This document shows, piece by piece, positions 1 to 6,637 of a stretch of 20,128 nucleotides of DNA. This stretch comes from an uncultured Lachnospiraceae bacterium (lineage in GTDB: Bacteria > Bacillota > Clostridia > Lachnospirales > Lachnospiraceae). The notes beneath the pieces are model-generated. The model was not told the origin of the DNA. It ran no database searches and was given only the letters and a program-made list of their open reading frames with translations. Positions within the stretch are counted from its first letter, which is position 1. Each line of letters opens with the position of its first letter. Made by a program: the position numbers and the translations under genes. The DNA lies in NCBI GenBank assembly GCA_910579425.1, contig CAJTVL010000066.1:1-20128 (forward strand), in the 5' to 3' direction.

Positions 1-2
1 AC

Positions 3-128
3 AGTTATGAAGAAATGATGCTCAGTGTGGCGGCAGCGGCGGCAGGATTTTTAACGGTTTCCCTGCTCACTCTTTTGGGCAAGGCCCTTAAGGGAATTTC
101 CCATCTGATCACTGCCGGCCACACCTGA
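3..128 (+). CDS. C-terminal end of an unidentified protein (cut by window edge)
   Basis: An open frame enters from the left edge and ends at TGA 126-128, giving about 41 visible residues. They include an Ala-rich hydrophobic stretch (five Ala in a row, then LTVSLLTLLG) that could be a membrane helix or an amphipathic C-terminal helix, followed by a short tail ending in GHT. No start, ribosome binding site or catalytic motif is visible, so the family cannot be named. It converges on pyrI with only 9 bases between the two stop codons. The frame is judged real because it is open from the edge, has protein-like composition and stops just before the pyrI stop. Confidence 0.5.
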   Translation, partial: SYEEMMLSVAAAAAGFLTVSLLTLLGKALKGISHLITAGHT

Positions 129-137
129 GGCCTGAAG

Positions 138-569
138 CTACAGGCTTTCCGTGCATTTCTCCTCGCAGTACTTGCAGCGGTAGATTTCTTTCTTCTCATC
201 AGCCAGTACAAAGATGTGAGGAAGTTCCTGTTCAACCGAAGTAATGCATCTCGGGTTCTTACACCGGATGATATTTTTCAGCTCCTTAGGGAGCTGAAGT
301 TCTTTTTTGGAAACAATTTCTCCGTCCTTAATCACATTGACCGTAATGTTGTGGTCAATGAAGGCAAGGACATCCAGATTCATCATATCCACATCGCATT
401 CTACCTTGAGAATATCCTTTTTTCCCATTTTGTTGCTCCGTGCATTTTTGATGATAGCTACGGTACAGTCCAGCTTGTCCAGCTGTAAGTGATGATAGAT
501 GGAAAGGCTTTTGCCTGCCTTGATATGGTCTAGTACAAAGCCTTCCTCAATTTTTCCTACATTAAGCAT
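138..569 (-). CDS. pyrI: Aspartate carbamoyltransferase regulatory subunit PyrI
   Basis: 143 residues. This is the regulatory chain that binds nucleotide effectors and tunes the PyrB catalytic trimer in the first committed step of pyrimidine synthesis, in the cytosol. The N-terminal allosteric domain (about 1-95) begins with the family-typical short hydrophobic strand and has the GFVLDHIKAGK segment. The C-terminal zinc domain has four cysteines, C103, C108, C132 and C135 (CX4C...CX2C), the structural zinc site that contacts PyrB. Length is slightly below the E. coli protein (about 153). Start ATG 569-567 follows AAGGAG at good spacing. It lies 79 bases downstream of pyrB and is presumably cotranscribed with it. 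No clear terminator is seen after the stop. Confidence 0.95.
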   Translation of the reverse strand: MLNVGKIEEGFVLDHIKAGKSLSIYHHLQLDKLDCTVAIIKNARSNKMGKKDILKVECDVDMMNLDVLAFIDHNITVNVIKDGEIVSKKELQLPKELKNIIRCKNPRCITSVEQELPHIFVLADEKKEIYRCKYCEEKCTESL

Positions 570-606
570 GGCGGTTCTCCTTCTTAAGATTTCCTGAAAG
601 TTGAAA

Positions 607-645
607 GCAGTCCGGCAAAAGAACCAAACTGCCAGAAAAGACTGC
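607..645. repeat. Nested inverted repeat between pyrB and pyrI
   Basis: In the 79-base pyrB-pyrI gap, outer arms GCAGTC (607-612) and GACTGC (640-645) enclose inner arms GGCA (614-617) and TGCC (630-633). There is no T-run beside it, so it is not a standard terminator. It might be an RNA structure affecting stability or the PyrB:PyrI ratio. The arms are short and chance is possible. Confidence 0.3.
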
Positions 646-648
646 GGT

Positions 649-1563
649 TTAAGGCCTTAGTTCTAAAAGAGTCAAAATTAATGCCATACGCACATAAACC
701 CCGTACTGCACCTGCTTGAAATATGCGGCCCTGGGATCGTCATCCACCTCCACGGAGATTTCATTGACACGGGGAAGGGGATGGAGCACCAGCATATCGG
801 GGGAGGCCAGTTCCATTTTTGCCCTGTCAAGGATATAAAAATCTTTCAGCCTTACGTAATCCTCCTCGTTAAAGAAGCGCTCCTTCTGTACCCTTGTCAT
901 ATAGAGCATGTCCAGCCTGGGCATGATGGACTCCAAACGGATCACTTCCTCATAGGGGATCATTTTCTCATTTAGCATTTCCGTCACGTAGTCGGGGACC
1001 ATGAGTTCTCTTGGGGAGATAAAAATGAATCTGACCCCCTCATAGCGGGAGAGGGCATTGATCAGGGAATGGACGGTGCGGCCGAATTTCAGGTCTCCGC
1101 ACAGGCCAATGGTAAAATGATCAAGGCGTCCTTTCAGGGAGCGGATGGTAAGGAGATCCGTAAGGGTCTGGGTGGGATGCTGGTGTCCGCCGTCGCCGGC
1201 ATTGATGACAGGAATTAAGGAGCGCTCCGCAGCAACCTTTGGCGCGCCCTCCTTTGGATGTCGCATAGCGCAGATGTCCGCAAAGCAGGAGATGACCCGG
1301 ATGGTATCCGAAACGCTTTCCCCCTTGGAGGCGGAAGAGGAGGCGGCGTCGGAAAACCCGATCACGCTCCCGCCCAGATTCAGCATGGCGGCCTCAAAGC
1401 TGAGCCGGGTACGGGTGCTGGGCTCATAAAAGCAGGTGGCCAGCTTTTTTCCGTCGCAGACATGGGCGTATTTTGAGGGATTGGCCTCAATGTCGTTTGC
1501 CAGGTCAAAAAGTTGTTCTAATTCCTCTGTAGAAAAATCCAGAGGGCTCATAAGGTGTCTCAT
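649..1563 (-). CDS. pyrB: Aspartate carbamoyltransferase catalytic subunit PyrB
   Basis: 304 residues. Condenses carbamoyl phosphate with L-aspartate to N-carbamoyl-aspartate, the committed step of de novo pyrimidine synthesis. The carbamoyl-phosphate loop STRTR is at 49-53, the active-site loop SASKGES at about 77-83, HPTQT at 129-133 and HPLPR at 261-265; all key residues are present. The frame can be extended upstream to a TTG at 1584, but those seven codons encode the ribosome binding site itself (GGAAGGAG), so ATG 1563-1561 (MRHLMSPLDF) is preferred. Its separate regulatory chain pyrI follows, so this is the PyrI-associated class of ATCase. A terminator-like hairpin lies immediately upstream of the ribosome binding site, implying transcriptional control between promoter and gene. 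Confidence 0.96.
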   Translation of the reverse strand: MRHLMSPLDFSTEELEQLFDLANDIEANPSKYAHVCDGKKLATCFYEPSTRTRLSFEAAMLNLGGSVIGFSDAASSSASKGESVSDTIRVISCFADICAMRHPKEGAPKVAAERSLIPVINAGDGGHQHPTQTLTDLLTIRSLKGRLDHFTIGLCGDLKFGRTVHSLINALSRYEGVRFIFISPRELMVPDYVTEMLNEKMIPYEEVIRLESIMPRLDMLYMTRVQKERFFNEEDYVRLKDFYILDRAKMELASPDMLVLHPLPRVNEISVEVDDDPRAAYFKQVQYGVYVRMALILTLLELRP

Positions 1564-1640
1564 AATAGTATACTCCTTCCACAAAAAATCGAAGAGAAAA
1601 TCTCTTCGATTTTATTGAAAAACAAGGATGACTCACGCAT
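1560..1640 (-). CDS. Possible pyrB leader peptide (26 codons)
   Basis: A short frame starts at ATG 1640-1638, reads MRESSLFFNKIEE and onward through the hairpin at 1585-1613, and ends at TGA 1562-1560, overlapping the pyrB ATG. In E. coli the pyrL leader peptide is likewise translated into the pyrBI attenuator, and ribosome position decides termination. A U-rich stretch (UUGUUUUUC, 1617-1625) just before the hairpin could be the UTP-sensitive pause. Against it: the upstream ribosome binding site is poor (only GGAT) and short frames occur by chance. Confidence 0.35.
   Translation of the reverse strand: MRESSLFFNKIEEIFSSIFCGRSILL
1585..1613 (-). terminator. Terminator-like hairpin (possible attenuator) in the pyrB leader
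   Basis: On the minus strand a 12-bp perfect stem (arms built on ATCGAAGAG and CTCTTCGAT) with a five-base loop is followed by TTTTTT (1588-1583), the form of an intrinsic terminator. It lies 48 bases after the nitroreductase stop and only about 20 bases before the pyrB ATG. No promoter can fit between it and pyrB, so pyrB transcripts should have to read through it. It may end nitroreductase transcripts, act as a pyr attenuator, or both. Confidence 0.75.
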
Positions 1641-1660
1641 TGTGGTATCCGGTGTTTTGT

Positions 1661-2203
1661 TTAATTCTGGAATGTTAACAGCTCCTCTGCCGGTTTCCTT
1701 CTGGGAGCCGCAGGGGCTTCGTCGGGATATCCCACAGGAATCAGCGCTGCCAGCTCTCTTCCTTCGGGAAGATTTAAAAGGCGCGCAGCCTTTGCCTCGT
1801 CAAAAATACCCATAATCACACTGCCGATCCCTTTATCCCAGGCGGCCAGACAAAAGGTCTGGGTGGCAATTCCGGCGTCATAGGACTGCCAGAAGCTTCC
1901 CTTGGAGGTGGAAAAGGAGCCGTCCCGCTCGAAGCCGCTTCTTCCGGTAAGGAAGGTCACGGCAATCAGCACCGGAGCCTGAGCGATGATCTCTCCGTTT
2001 CTGGGGTAAGCGTCGGTACACAGGGCGGCAATTTTGTTTTTTAAATCGCCTTCTACAGCGATGTAACGGGCAATCTGGGTGTGTTTCCAGCTTGGAGCAT
2101 AGGATGCAGTTTCAACAATCTCGGAAAGTAAGGCGTGATCTACGGGATCAGCCTTGAATTTACGGATGCTTCTGCGTTCTTTGATACAGTCTTTTGCGTT
2201 CAT
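1661..2203 (-). CDS. Nitroreductase family protein
   Basis: 180 residues, typical for a small FMN-dependent nitroreductase that uses NAD(P)H to reduce nitro compounds, quinones or an unknown physiological substrate. The N-terminal phosphate-binding signature is ERRSIRKFKADPV (about 9-21), followed by SYAPSWKHTQIARY, which matches the APS-x-x-N-x-QPW region but with KHTQIA instead of the common HNTQPW. C-terminal LIPVGYPDE and the PRRKPAEELL tail are family hallmarks. ATG 2203-2201 follows AGGAGG. It has its own divergent promoter (2245-2273) and lies upstream of pyrB in the same direction. A role in pyrimidine metabolism is not implied by sequence. Substrate unknown. Confidence 0.88.
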   Translation of the reverse strand: MNAKDCIKERRSIRKFKADPVDHALLSEIVETASYAPSWKHTQIARYIAVEGDLKNKIAALCTDAYPRNGEIIAQAPVLIAVTFLTGRSGFERDGSFSTSKGSFWQSYDAGIATQTFCLAAWDKGIGSVIMGIFDEAKAARLLNLPEGRELAALIPVGYPDEAPAAPRRKPAEELLTFQN

Positions 2204-2244
2204 AAGCGTCCTCCTGTCTGCAGATTACTATCGTGCTTTTTTGT

Positions 2245-2273
2245 ATCATAGCATATTGCCTGCTTTCTTTCAA
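2245..2273 (-). promoter_or_regulatory. Sigma-A promoter for the nitroreductase gene
   Basis: On the minus strand, -35 TTGAAA (2273-2268), a 17-base spacer and -10 TATGAT (2250-2245), about 40 bases before the start codon. It is back-to-back with the promoter at 2297-2325. Confidence 0.7.
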
Positions 2274-2296
2274 TGCAAAAGAAGAAAGTTTTGTCG

Positions 2297-2325
2297 TGGA
2301 CAATTCATCGCTTTTAGAATATAAT
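2297..2325 (+). promoter_or_regulatory. Sigma-A promoter for the GGDEF response regulator
   Basis: -35 TGGACA (2297-2302), a 17-base spacer and a perfect -10 TATAAT (2320-2325), 43 bases before the ATG at 2369. Confidence 0.75.
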
Positions 2326-2368
2326 ATCCTCAGGAAATACTCCCAAGGGAAAAGGAGCAGGAAAACCT

Positions 2369-3301
2369 ATGGATAAAATTCTTGTTATAGATGACAGTCT
2401 GCTGCAGGCGGAAGTACTGAAAACGCTTCTGTCAGAGGATTATGAAGTGACCGTGTGCGGCACGGCAAAGGAGGGCTTAAGCAAGGCGAAGACAGGGTTA
2501 TATTCGCTCATCCTTCTGGATGTTGTTATGCCTTATATGGACGGTTTTGTTTTATTAAAGGAGTTACAGGAGGATATAGGGACCAAGTTTATTCCGGTAA
2601 TCCTGATCACCAGCCTGTCGGATATGATGCACGAACAGAAGGGGCTGATTATGGGTGCAGTGGATTATATTACCAAGCCTTTTAAGCCGTTGATTGTTAA
2701 GGCAAGAGTCAATACCCATATCAAGCTGTTCCAATACAGGAAGCAGTTTATGAAGGATGCCATGATCGACGAGCTGACCGGGATCCCAAACAGAAGGAGC
2801 TACGAAAATGTCAGCGCCTCCAGATGGCGGGAGGCGGTCAGGCTGGGTCATTCCTTTACGGTCTGTATGATTGATATTGACAAATTCAAAATGTACAATG
2901 ATACTTTCGGACATCCGGCCGGAGACAAAGTGATTGCTTCTGTGGCCAAGACAGTATCCTCTTATCTGCGCAGGAGTACGGATTTTTTTGCGCGTTACGG
3001 GGGCGAGGAGTTTATTGCCATCTTTTTGGGAGAGGATGCTCCCTCTGCCTATAAATTTATGAAAAAAATCCGCACTTCCATTGAGATGTTACATATTCCC
3101 CACTGTTCCGGTATTTCCGAGTGGGTGACGGTCAGTATCGGAGGAGCCACCATAGTTCCCCGGGAAAGCGATTCCTACAAGGATCTGCTAAAAAAAGCAG
3201 ATGATATGCTTTACATAGCCAAACAGCAGGGCAGGAACAGAGTGATCTGGAACAATGAAACGGGGCAGCAGTGGCAGGAAAAAAGAGAGCGGCAGGATTA
3301 G
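2369..3301 (+). CDS. Response regulator with GGDEF diguanylate cyclase output
   Basis: 310 residues. Residues 1-120 are a CheY-like receiver: acidic pocket D8/D9, phospho-acceptor D51 in LILLDVVMPYMDG, T81 and K103 (ITKPF). After a linker, the GGDEF domain starts at DELTGIPNRRSYE (about 134-146), with the metal and substrate region MIDIDKFKMYND and active-site loop GGEEF (211-215), so it should make cyclic di-GMP from two GTP. An intact I-site R202-x-x-D205 lies five residues upstream, predicting product feedback inhibition. This is PleD/WspR-type logic with one receiver. No sensor kinase is adjacent, so its partner is elsewhere. ATG 2369 follows AAAGGAG. Ends in its own terminator. Confidence 0.95.
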   Translation: MDKILVIDDSLLQAEVLKTLLSEDYEVTVCGTAKEGLSKAKTGLYSLILLDVVMPYMDGFVLLKELQEDIGTKFIPVILITSLSDMMHEQKGLIMGAVDYITKPFKPLIVKARVNTHIKLFQYRKQFMKDAMIDELTGIPNRRSYENVSASRWREAVRLGHSFTVCMIDIDKFKMYNDTFGHPAGDKVIASVAKTVSSYLRRSTDFFARYGGEEFIAIFLGEDAPSAYKFMKKIRTSIEMLHIPHCSGISEWVTVSIGGATIVPRESDSYKDLLKKADDMLYIAKQQGRNRVIWNNETGQQWQEKRERQD

Positions 3302-3330
3302 CGGTATGAGGAGCTCATACCGCTTTTCTT
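3301..3330 (+). terminator. Intrinsic terminator overlapping two convergent stop codons
   Basis: Ten-bp stem GCGGTATGAG/CTCATACCGC (3301-3310 and 3314-3323), a three-base loop, then TTTTCTT. Its first base is the last base of the GGDEF gene stop (TAG 3299-3301), and the right arm contains the stop of the opposite-strand membrane gene. The T-run is only on the + side. Confidence 0.85.
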
Positions 3331-3752
3331 GTAGTCTGCCCGGCGGCGCACGTTTTCCTGTCAGAAGATAAAAGGCGCTCAAATAAAAGCCCTGCCAGAA
3401 ACCAGTTGGGGAAGTAGTCAAGACGAATTACTTTACGGATATTCCAGCGGGAGCGCTCATAGTTCCAGGGGCAGAGACTGTGACGGGCCAGAAGGCTTCC
3501 GGTGAAGTATTCCCCTGTAAAGATGCAGAGGGCATAGACGGTGCCTCTGAAAAATACAGGGAACTTTCCAAGCAGCTTAAAAAGCGGGGTGATGACGCAT
3601 AGGCTGCCGTAGATGGGAAACATCCACAGAGAGGTATTTCCTTTAAGCTGCATGTTGCGCCGGCGCAGGGAGCCAAGGGCTGTAAAGAGGATTTCAAGGC
3701 TCCAGCCAAGAAATCCGCATTGAAGGAAGGATTTTACAAATTTTTTAATCAT
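3315..3752 (-). CDS. Small membrane protein, putative ABC-transporter permease-like family (PF06541-type)
   Basis: 145 residues from ATG 3752-3750. Three or four hydrophobic segments are visible: GFLGWSLEILFTALGSL, LWMFPIYGSLCVITPLF, GTVYALCIFTGEYFTGSLL and a weaker one near PNWFLAGLLFERL. The GW-x-x-E opening, the PIYG motif and the late WNY...W...DYFPNW block match my recollection of the family labelled putative ABC-transporter type IV (CmpB-like), whose function is unproven. No ATP-binding partner is nearby. The start is uncertain: ATG 3788 would add 12 residues, the frame stays open further into folC antisense, and none of the starts has a good ribosome binding site. It is divergent from folC and its 3' end lies inside the terminator hairpin at 3301-3330. 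Confidence 0.75.
   Translation of the reverse strand: MIKKFVKSFLQCGFLGWSLEILFTALGSLRRRNMQLKGNTSLWMFPIYGSLCVITPLFKLLGKFPVFFRGTVYALCIFTGEYFTGSLLARHSLCPWNYERSRWNIRKVIRLDYFPNWFLAGLLFERLLSSDRKTCAAGQTTRKAV
3720..3749 (+). promoter_or_regulatory. Weak candidate promoter for the folate operon
   Basis: TTGAAG (3720-3725), an 18-base spacer and TTTAAT (3744-3749), inside the beginning of the divergent membrane gene and 79 bases before the preferred folC start. This is the best match found in the region but not a strong one. Confidence 0.25.
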
Positions 3753-3828
3753 GGTAGCAGTATAGGCAGAATCATCATTTTTATACATGATTTTGGAACC
3801 GTCTGTGGACGGCAGTTGGGAGAGTGCA

Positions 3829-5178
3829 ATGGAGCAGGAAAAAAAAGAGACGGTGATGACGCAGCAGGAGGTCATGGCTTATGTGGAAGAGTTGGGAAGG
3901 TACGGTGTCAGGCCGGGCCTTGAAAATATGGAAAATCTCATGGAGAAGCTTGGAAATCCGCAGAAGGAGCTTAGCTTTGTCCATATTGCAGGTACCAACG
4001 GAAAGGGTTCTGTGACCGCTTTTCTTTCTGAGATTCTTCGGCAGGCAGGTTATCGCACAGGCAGGTATATATCGCCTGCAATTTTTGAGTACAGAGAGGA
4101 AATCCAGACAGGCAAAAGGCCTATCAGCAAAAAGGAAATCTGCAGGAAAATGACGGTGATGCGGGAAATCTGCCGGGAGCTCGTAAAGGAGGGAAAGCCC
4201 CACCCCACCGCCTTTGAGGTGAAGACGGCAATGGCGCTGTGGCATTTCAGAGAGCAAAAGTGTGAGATTGTAGTGCTGGAAACCGGTCTTGGAGGACTTT
4301 TGGACGCTACAAACATCATAACCAATACAAAGCTGGCAGTGTTTGTCTCCATCAGCTTAGACCACATGGCTGTGCTTGGAAAAACCTTAAAAGAGATTGC
4401 CGCCCAGAAGGCCGGGATCATGAAGCCCGGAGCTGTGGCTTTGGCTATAAAGGGGGAAGAAGAGGTGATGGAGGTCTTAAAAGAAAAGGCAAACTCTCTG
4501 CAGATCCCTTTCATTCTGGCAGATCCCGGCAAGGCCTGTAAGAGAAAAAGCAGCCTGGAAAAGCAGAGTTTTTCTTACGGGGAATTCCGGAATCTGACAA
4601 TTTCTCTTCTGGGAACCTTTCAGATCGAGAATGCCATGCTGGCAGTACAGGCGGCATTAGAGCTCAGAGGGCTGGGATATTCTATTCCGGAGCGGGCGAT
4701 TTATCAGGGGCTTTCAGACACGGTCTGGCCCGGACGGTTTCAGGTGCTTTGCCGTAAACCTCTTTTTATTGCAGACGGCGCCCACAACAGGGACGCTGCC
4801 GGGCGGCTTGCCCAGTCCCTCCGGTTTTATTTTACAAACCGCAGGATTCTATATATAATAGGAATGTTGAGAGACAAAGAGCAGGACGAGGTTTTGGCTG
4901 TGACCTGTCCTTTAGCGGCGCAGATATTGACGGTGCCTATCAGGGGGGAGCGGGGATGTTCGTCCTATGAGCTTGCCCGCAGAGCCGAAAAATATCATCC
5001 CAATGTGACTGCCGCAGACAGTGTGGAGGAGGCGGTGGAGCTGGCTTTTTTATCGGCGCAAGAGGATACCGTGATCGTGGCCTTTGGCTCCCTGTCCTAT
5101 TTAGGCGCTCTGATCAAAATTGTGGAAAAGGGTTATGGCCCGGGGAGAGATTTACATGGTAGATACAAAAAAAGTTGA
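3829..5178 (+). CDS. folC: Folylpolyglutamate synthase / dihydrofolate synthase
   Basis: 449 residues from the preferred start. An ATP-dependent Mur-ligase-family enzyme that joins glutamate to dihydropteroate and extends the polyglutamate tail of folates. The P-loop GTNGKGS is at 55-61. Other family markers are ETGLGGLLDATN, SLDHMAVLGKTLKEIAAQKAGI (the lysine-containing central region) and DGAHN in the C-terminal domain. Three starts are possible: ATG 3787 (no ribosome binding site), ATG 3829 (GGGAGAG at good spacing, chosen) and ATG 3856. An A8 run (3839-3846) lies between the last two. First gene of a fol operon; the next gene begins inside it. Confidence 0.94.
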   Translation: MEQEKKETVMTQQEVMAYVEELGRYGVRPGLENMENLMEKLGNPQKELSFVHIAGTNGKGSVTAFLSEILRQAGYRTGRYISPAIFEYREEIQTGKRPISKKEICRKMTVMREICRELVKEGKPHPTAFEVKTAMALWHFREQKCEIVVLETGLGGLLDATNIITNTKLAVFVSISLDHMAVLGKTLKEIAAQKAGIMKPGAVALAIKGEEEVMEVLKEKANSLQIPFILADPGKACKRKSSLEKQSFSYGEFRNLTISLLGTFQIENAMLAVQAALELRGLGYSIPERAIYQGLSDTVWPGRFQVLCRKPLFIADGAHNRDAAGRLAQSLRFYFTNRRILYIIGMLRDKEQDEVLAVTCPLAAQILTVPIRGERGCSSYELARRAEKYHPNVTAADSVEEAVELAFLSAQEDTVIVAFGSLSYLGALIKIVEKGYGPGRDLHGRYKKS

Positions 5179-5716
5179 AGAGGCGGTCCGGCTCCTCTTA
5201 GAGGGCATTGGAGAGGAGCCGGAGAGGGAAGGACTCAAGGAAACTCCAAAGAGAGTGGCAAGGATGTATGAGGAGCTGTTCGCAGGAATGGACGCCTCGG
5301 CAAAGGAGCATTTGTCCAAAGTCTTTGCGGTTTCGGAAAGCGGGATGGTGATTGAGAGAGATATTCCCTTTTATTCTGTCTGCGAGCATCATATGCTGCC
5401 CTTTTACGGAAAAGTGCATATCGCTTATCTGCCGGAGGGAAAGGTAGTGGGAATCAGCAAGCTGGCCCGCACGGTGGAGGTGTTTGCAAGACGGCTTCAG
5501 ATTCAGGAAAGACTTACAGGACAGATTGCGGACGCTATTATGGAGAGCCTGCAGCCTGCCGGAGTGCTGGTGAAGGCAGAGGCGGAGCATATGTGTATGA
5601 CCATGCGGGGAATCAAAAAGCCTGGGAGCAAAACCATGACTCTGGCGCTCCGGGGGGCGTTTGAGAGGGAGGAAAAGCTCCAAAACCAGTTTTTCCGGAT
5701 GTTAAGCGCCAGATAA
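5156..5716 (+). CDS. folE: GTP cyclohydrolase I
   Basis: 186 residues. Converts GTP to 7,8-dihydroneopterin triphosphate and formate, the entry step of folate synthesis, as a zinc-dependent toroidal oligomer. Zinc ligands C76, H79 (CEHH motif) and C147 (HMCM) have exactly the E. coli FolE spacing. Other hallmarks are the GISKLARTVEVFARRLQIQE block, the RGIKKPGS segment, and GLKETPKRVARMYEE near the N-terminus. The frame is open further upstream, but ATG 5156 follows GGGGAGAG and gives a family-like N-terminus. It overlaps the end of folC by 23 bases, suggesting translational coupling. 37 bases separate it from folP. Confidence 0.97.
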   Translation: MVDTKKVEEAVRLLLEGIGEEPEREGLKETPKRVARMYEELFAGMDASAKEHLSKVFAVSESGMVIERDIPFYSVCEHHMLPFYGKVHIAYLPEGKVVGISKLARTVEVFARRLQIQERLTGQIADAIMESLQPAGVLVKAEAEHMCMTMRGIKKPGSKTMTLALRGAFEREEKLQNQFFRMLSAR

Positions 5717-5753
5717 ATCTGCGCATAAGAGAAACAGATTAAGAGGAGAGAGC

Positions 5754-6566
5754 ATGAGGATAGGCAGAAGAGAATTTGATACCGAAAATCATACTTATAT
5801 TATGGGGATCCTGAATGTGACGCCGGATTCCTTTTCGGACGGGGGAAAGTACAATCGTCTGGATCAGGCGCTGTTTCATGTGGAGGAGATGGTTGGAGAA
5901 GGAATGGATATTCTGGATATTGGCGGAGAATCCACCAGGCCCGGGTACAGCCAGGTAGAATGGGAGGAGGAGGCGTCAAGGGTGCTTCCGGTGATCCGGG
6001 CGGTGCGGGAGCGGTTTGAGGTTCCGATTTCTCTGGATACCTGCAAATCCCGGGTGGCAGAGGAGGGCCTCCAGGCGGGAGCCGATCTGATCAACGATAT
6101 TTGGGGACTGAAAAGCGATCCCGGGATGGGAGCGGTGATTGCCAGGCTAAAGGCTCCCTGTGTGCTGATGCACAACAGGAAGGAGGCTCTTTATGAGGAC
6201 TTTCTCAAGGACGTGACAGAGGACTTAAGAAAAACCCTCTCTCTTGCAGACCAGGCCGGGATTGACAGGGAAAAGATCATTCTTGACCCGGGAATCGGAT
6301 TCGGCAAAACCCGCGAGCAGAACTTACAGATGCTTCATTCTCTGGAGAGCCTGAAAGAATTGGGCCTGCCGGTGCTGCTTGGCGCAAGCCGCAAGTCCGT
6401 TATAGGGCTGACCCTGGACCAGCCGGTGACGGAGCGGTTAGAGGGAACCCTGGTTACCACGGCGCTTGCCGTGTGGAAAGGCTGCGCTTTCGTCCGGGTA
6501 CATGATATTAAGGAAAATGTCCGCGCAGTAAAAATGGCGGAGGCTGTTTTAAAGGCGGGAGCGTAA
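5754..6566 (+). CDS. folP: Dihydropteroate synthase
   Basis: 270 residues, full length. A TIM-barrel enzyme that condenses 6-hydroxymethyl-dihydropterin pyrophosphate with p-aminobenzoate to dihydropteroate; it is the sulfonamide target. Signatures in order: ILNVTPDSFSDGG (about 19-31), DILDIGGESTRPG, SLDTCKS, DLINDIWGL, ILDPGIGFGKT, LLGASRKSVIG and the C-terminal RVHDIKENVRAVKM. No key residue is missing. ATG 5754 follows AGGAGAG at ideal spacing. In an operon with folC, folE and folBK. Confidence 0.97.
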   Translation: MRIGRREFDTENHTYIMGILNVTPDSFSDGGKYNRLDQALFHVEEMVGEGMDILDIGGESTRPGYSQVEWEEEASRVLPVIRAVRERFEVPISLDTCKSRVAEEGLQAGADLINDIWGLKSDPGMGAVIARLKAPCVLMHNRKEALYEDFLKDVTEDLRKTLSLADQAGIDREKIILDPGIGFGKTREQNLQMLHSLESLKELGLPVLLGASRKSVIGLTLDQPVTERLEGTLVTTALAVWKGCAFVRVHDIKENVRAVKMAEAVLKAGA

Positions 6567-6637
6567 ATGCCGGGATTGTCTTTCGGACCGGAGAAAGAGA
6601 GACCGGGCGTGATTAAAAAGGGAAGGCTGGTAGAGTT

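Noticed and set aside
5..235. 76-codon minus frame at the left edge
   Set aside because: It starts inside pyrI in another frame, is Arg/Ser/Ala-rich low-quality sequence, and overlaps the + strand partial gene that reads as a better protein.
216..488. 90-codon + strand frame opposite pyrI
   Set aside because: It lies wholly antisense to pyrI in codon-aligned phase, has no ribosome binding site and no family resemblance.
1564..1584. Seven-residue N-terminal extension of PyrB from TTG 1584
   Set aside because: Those codons are the ribosome binding site of the ATG at 1563, and family members begin close to the MSPLDF region.
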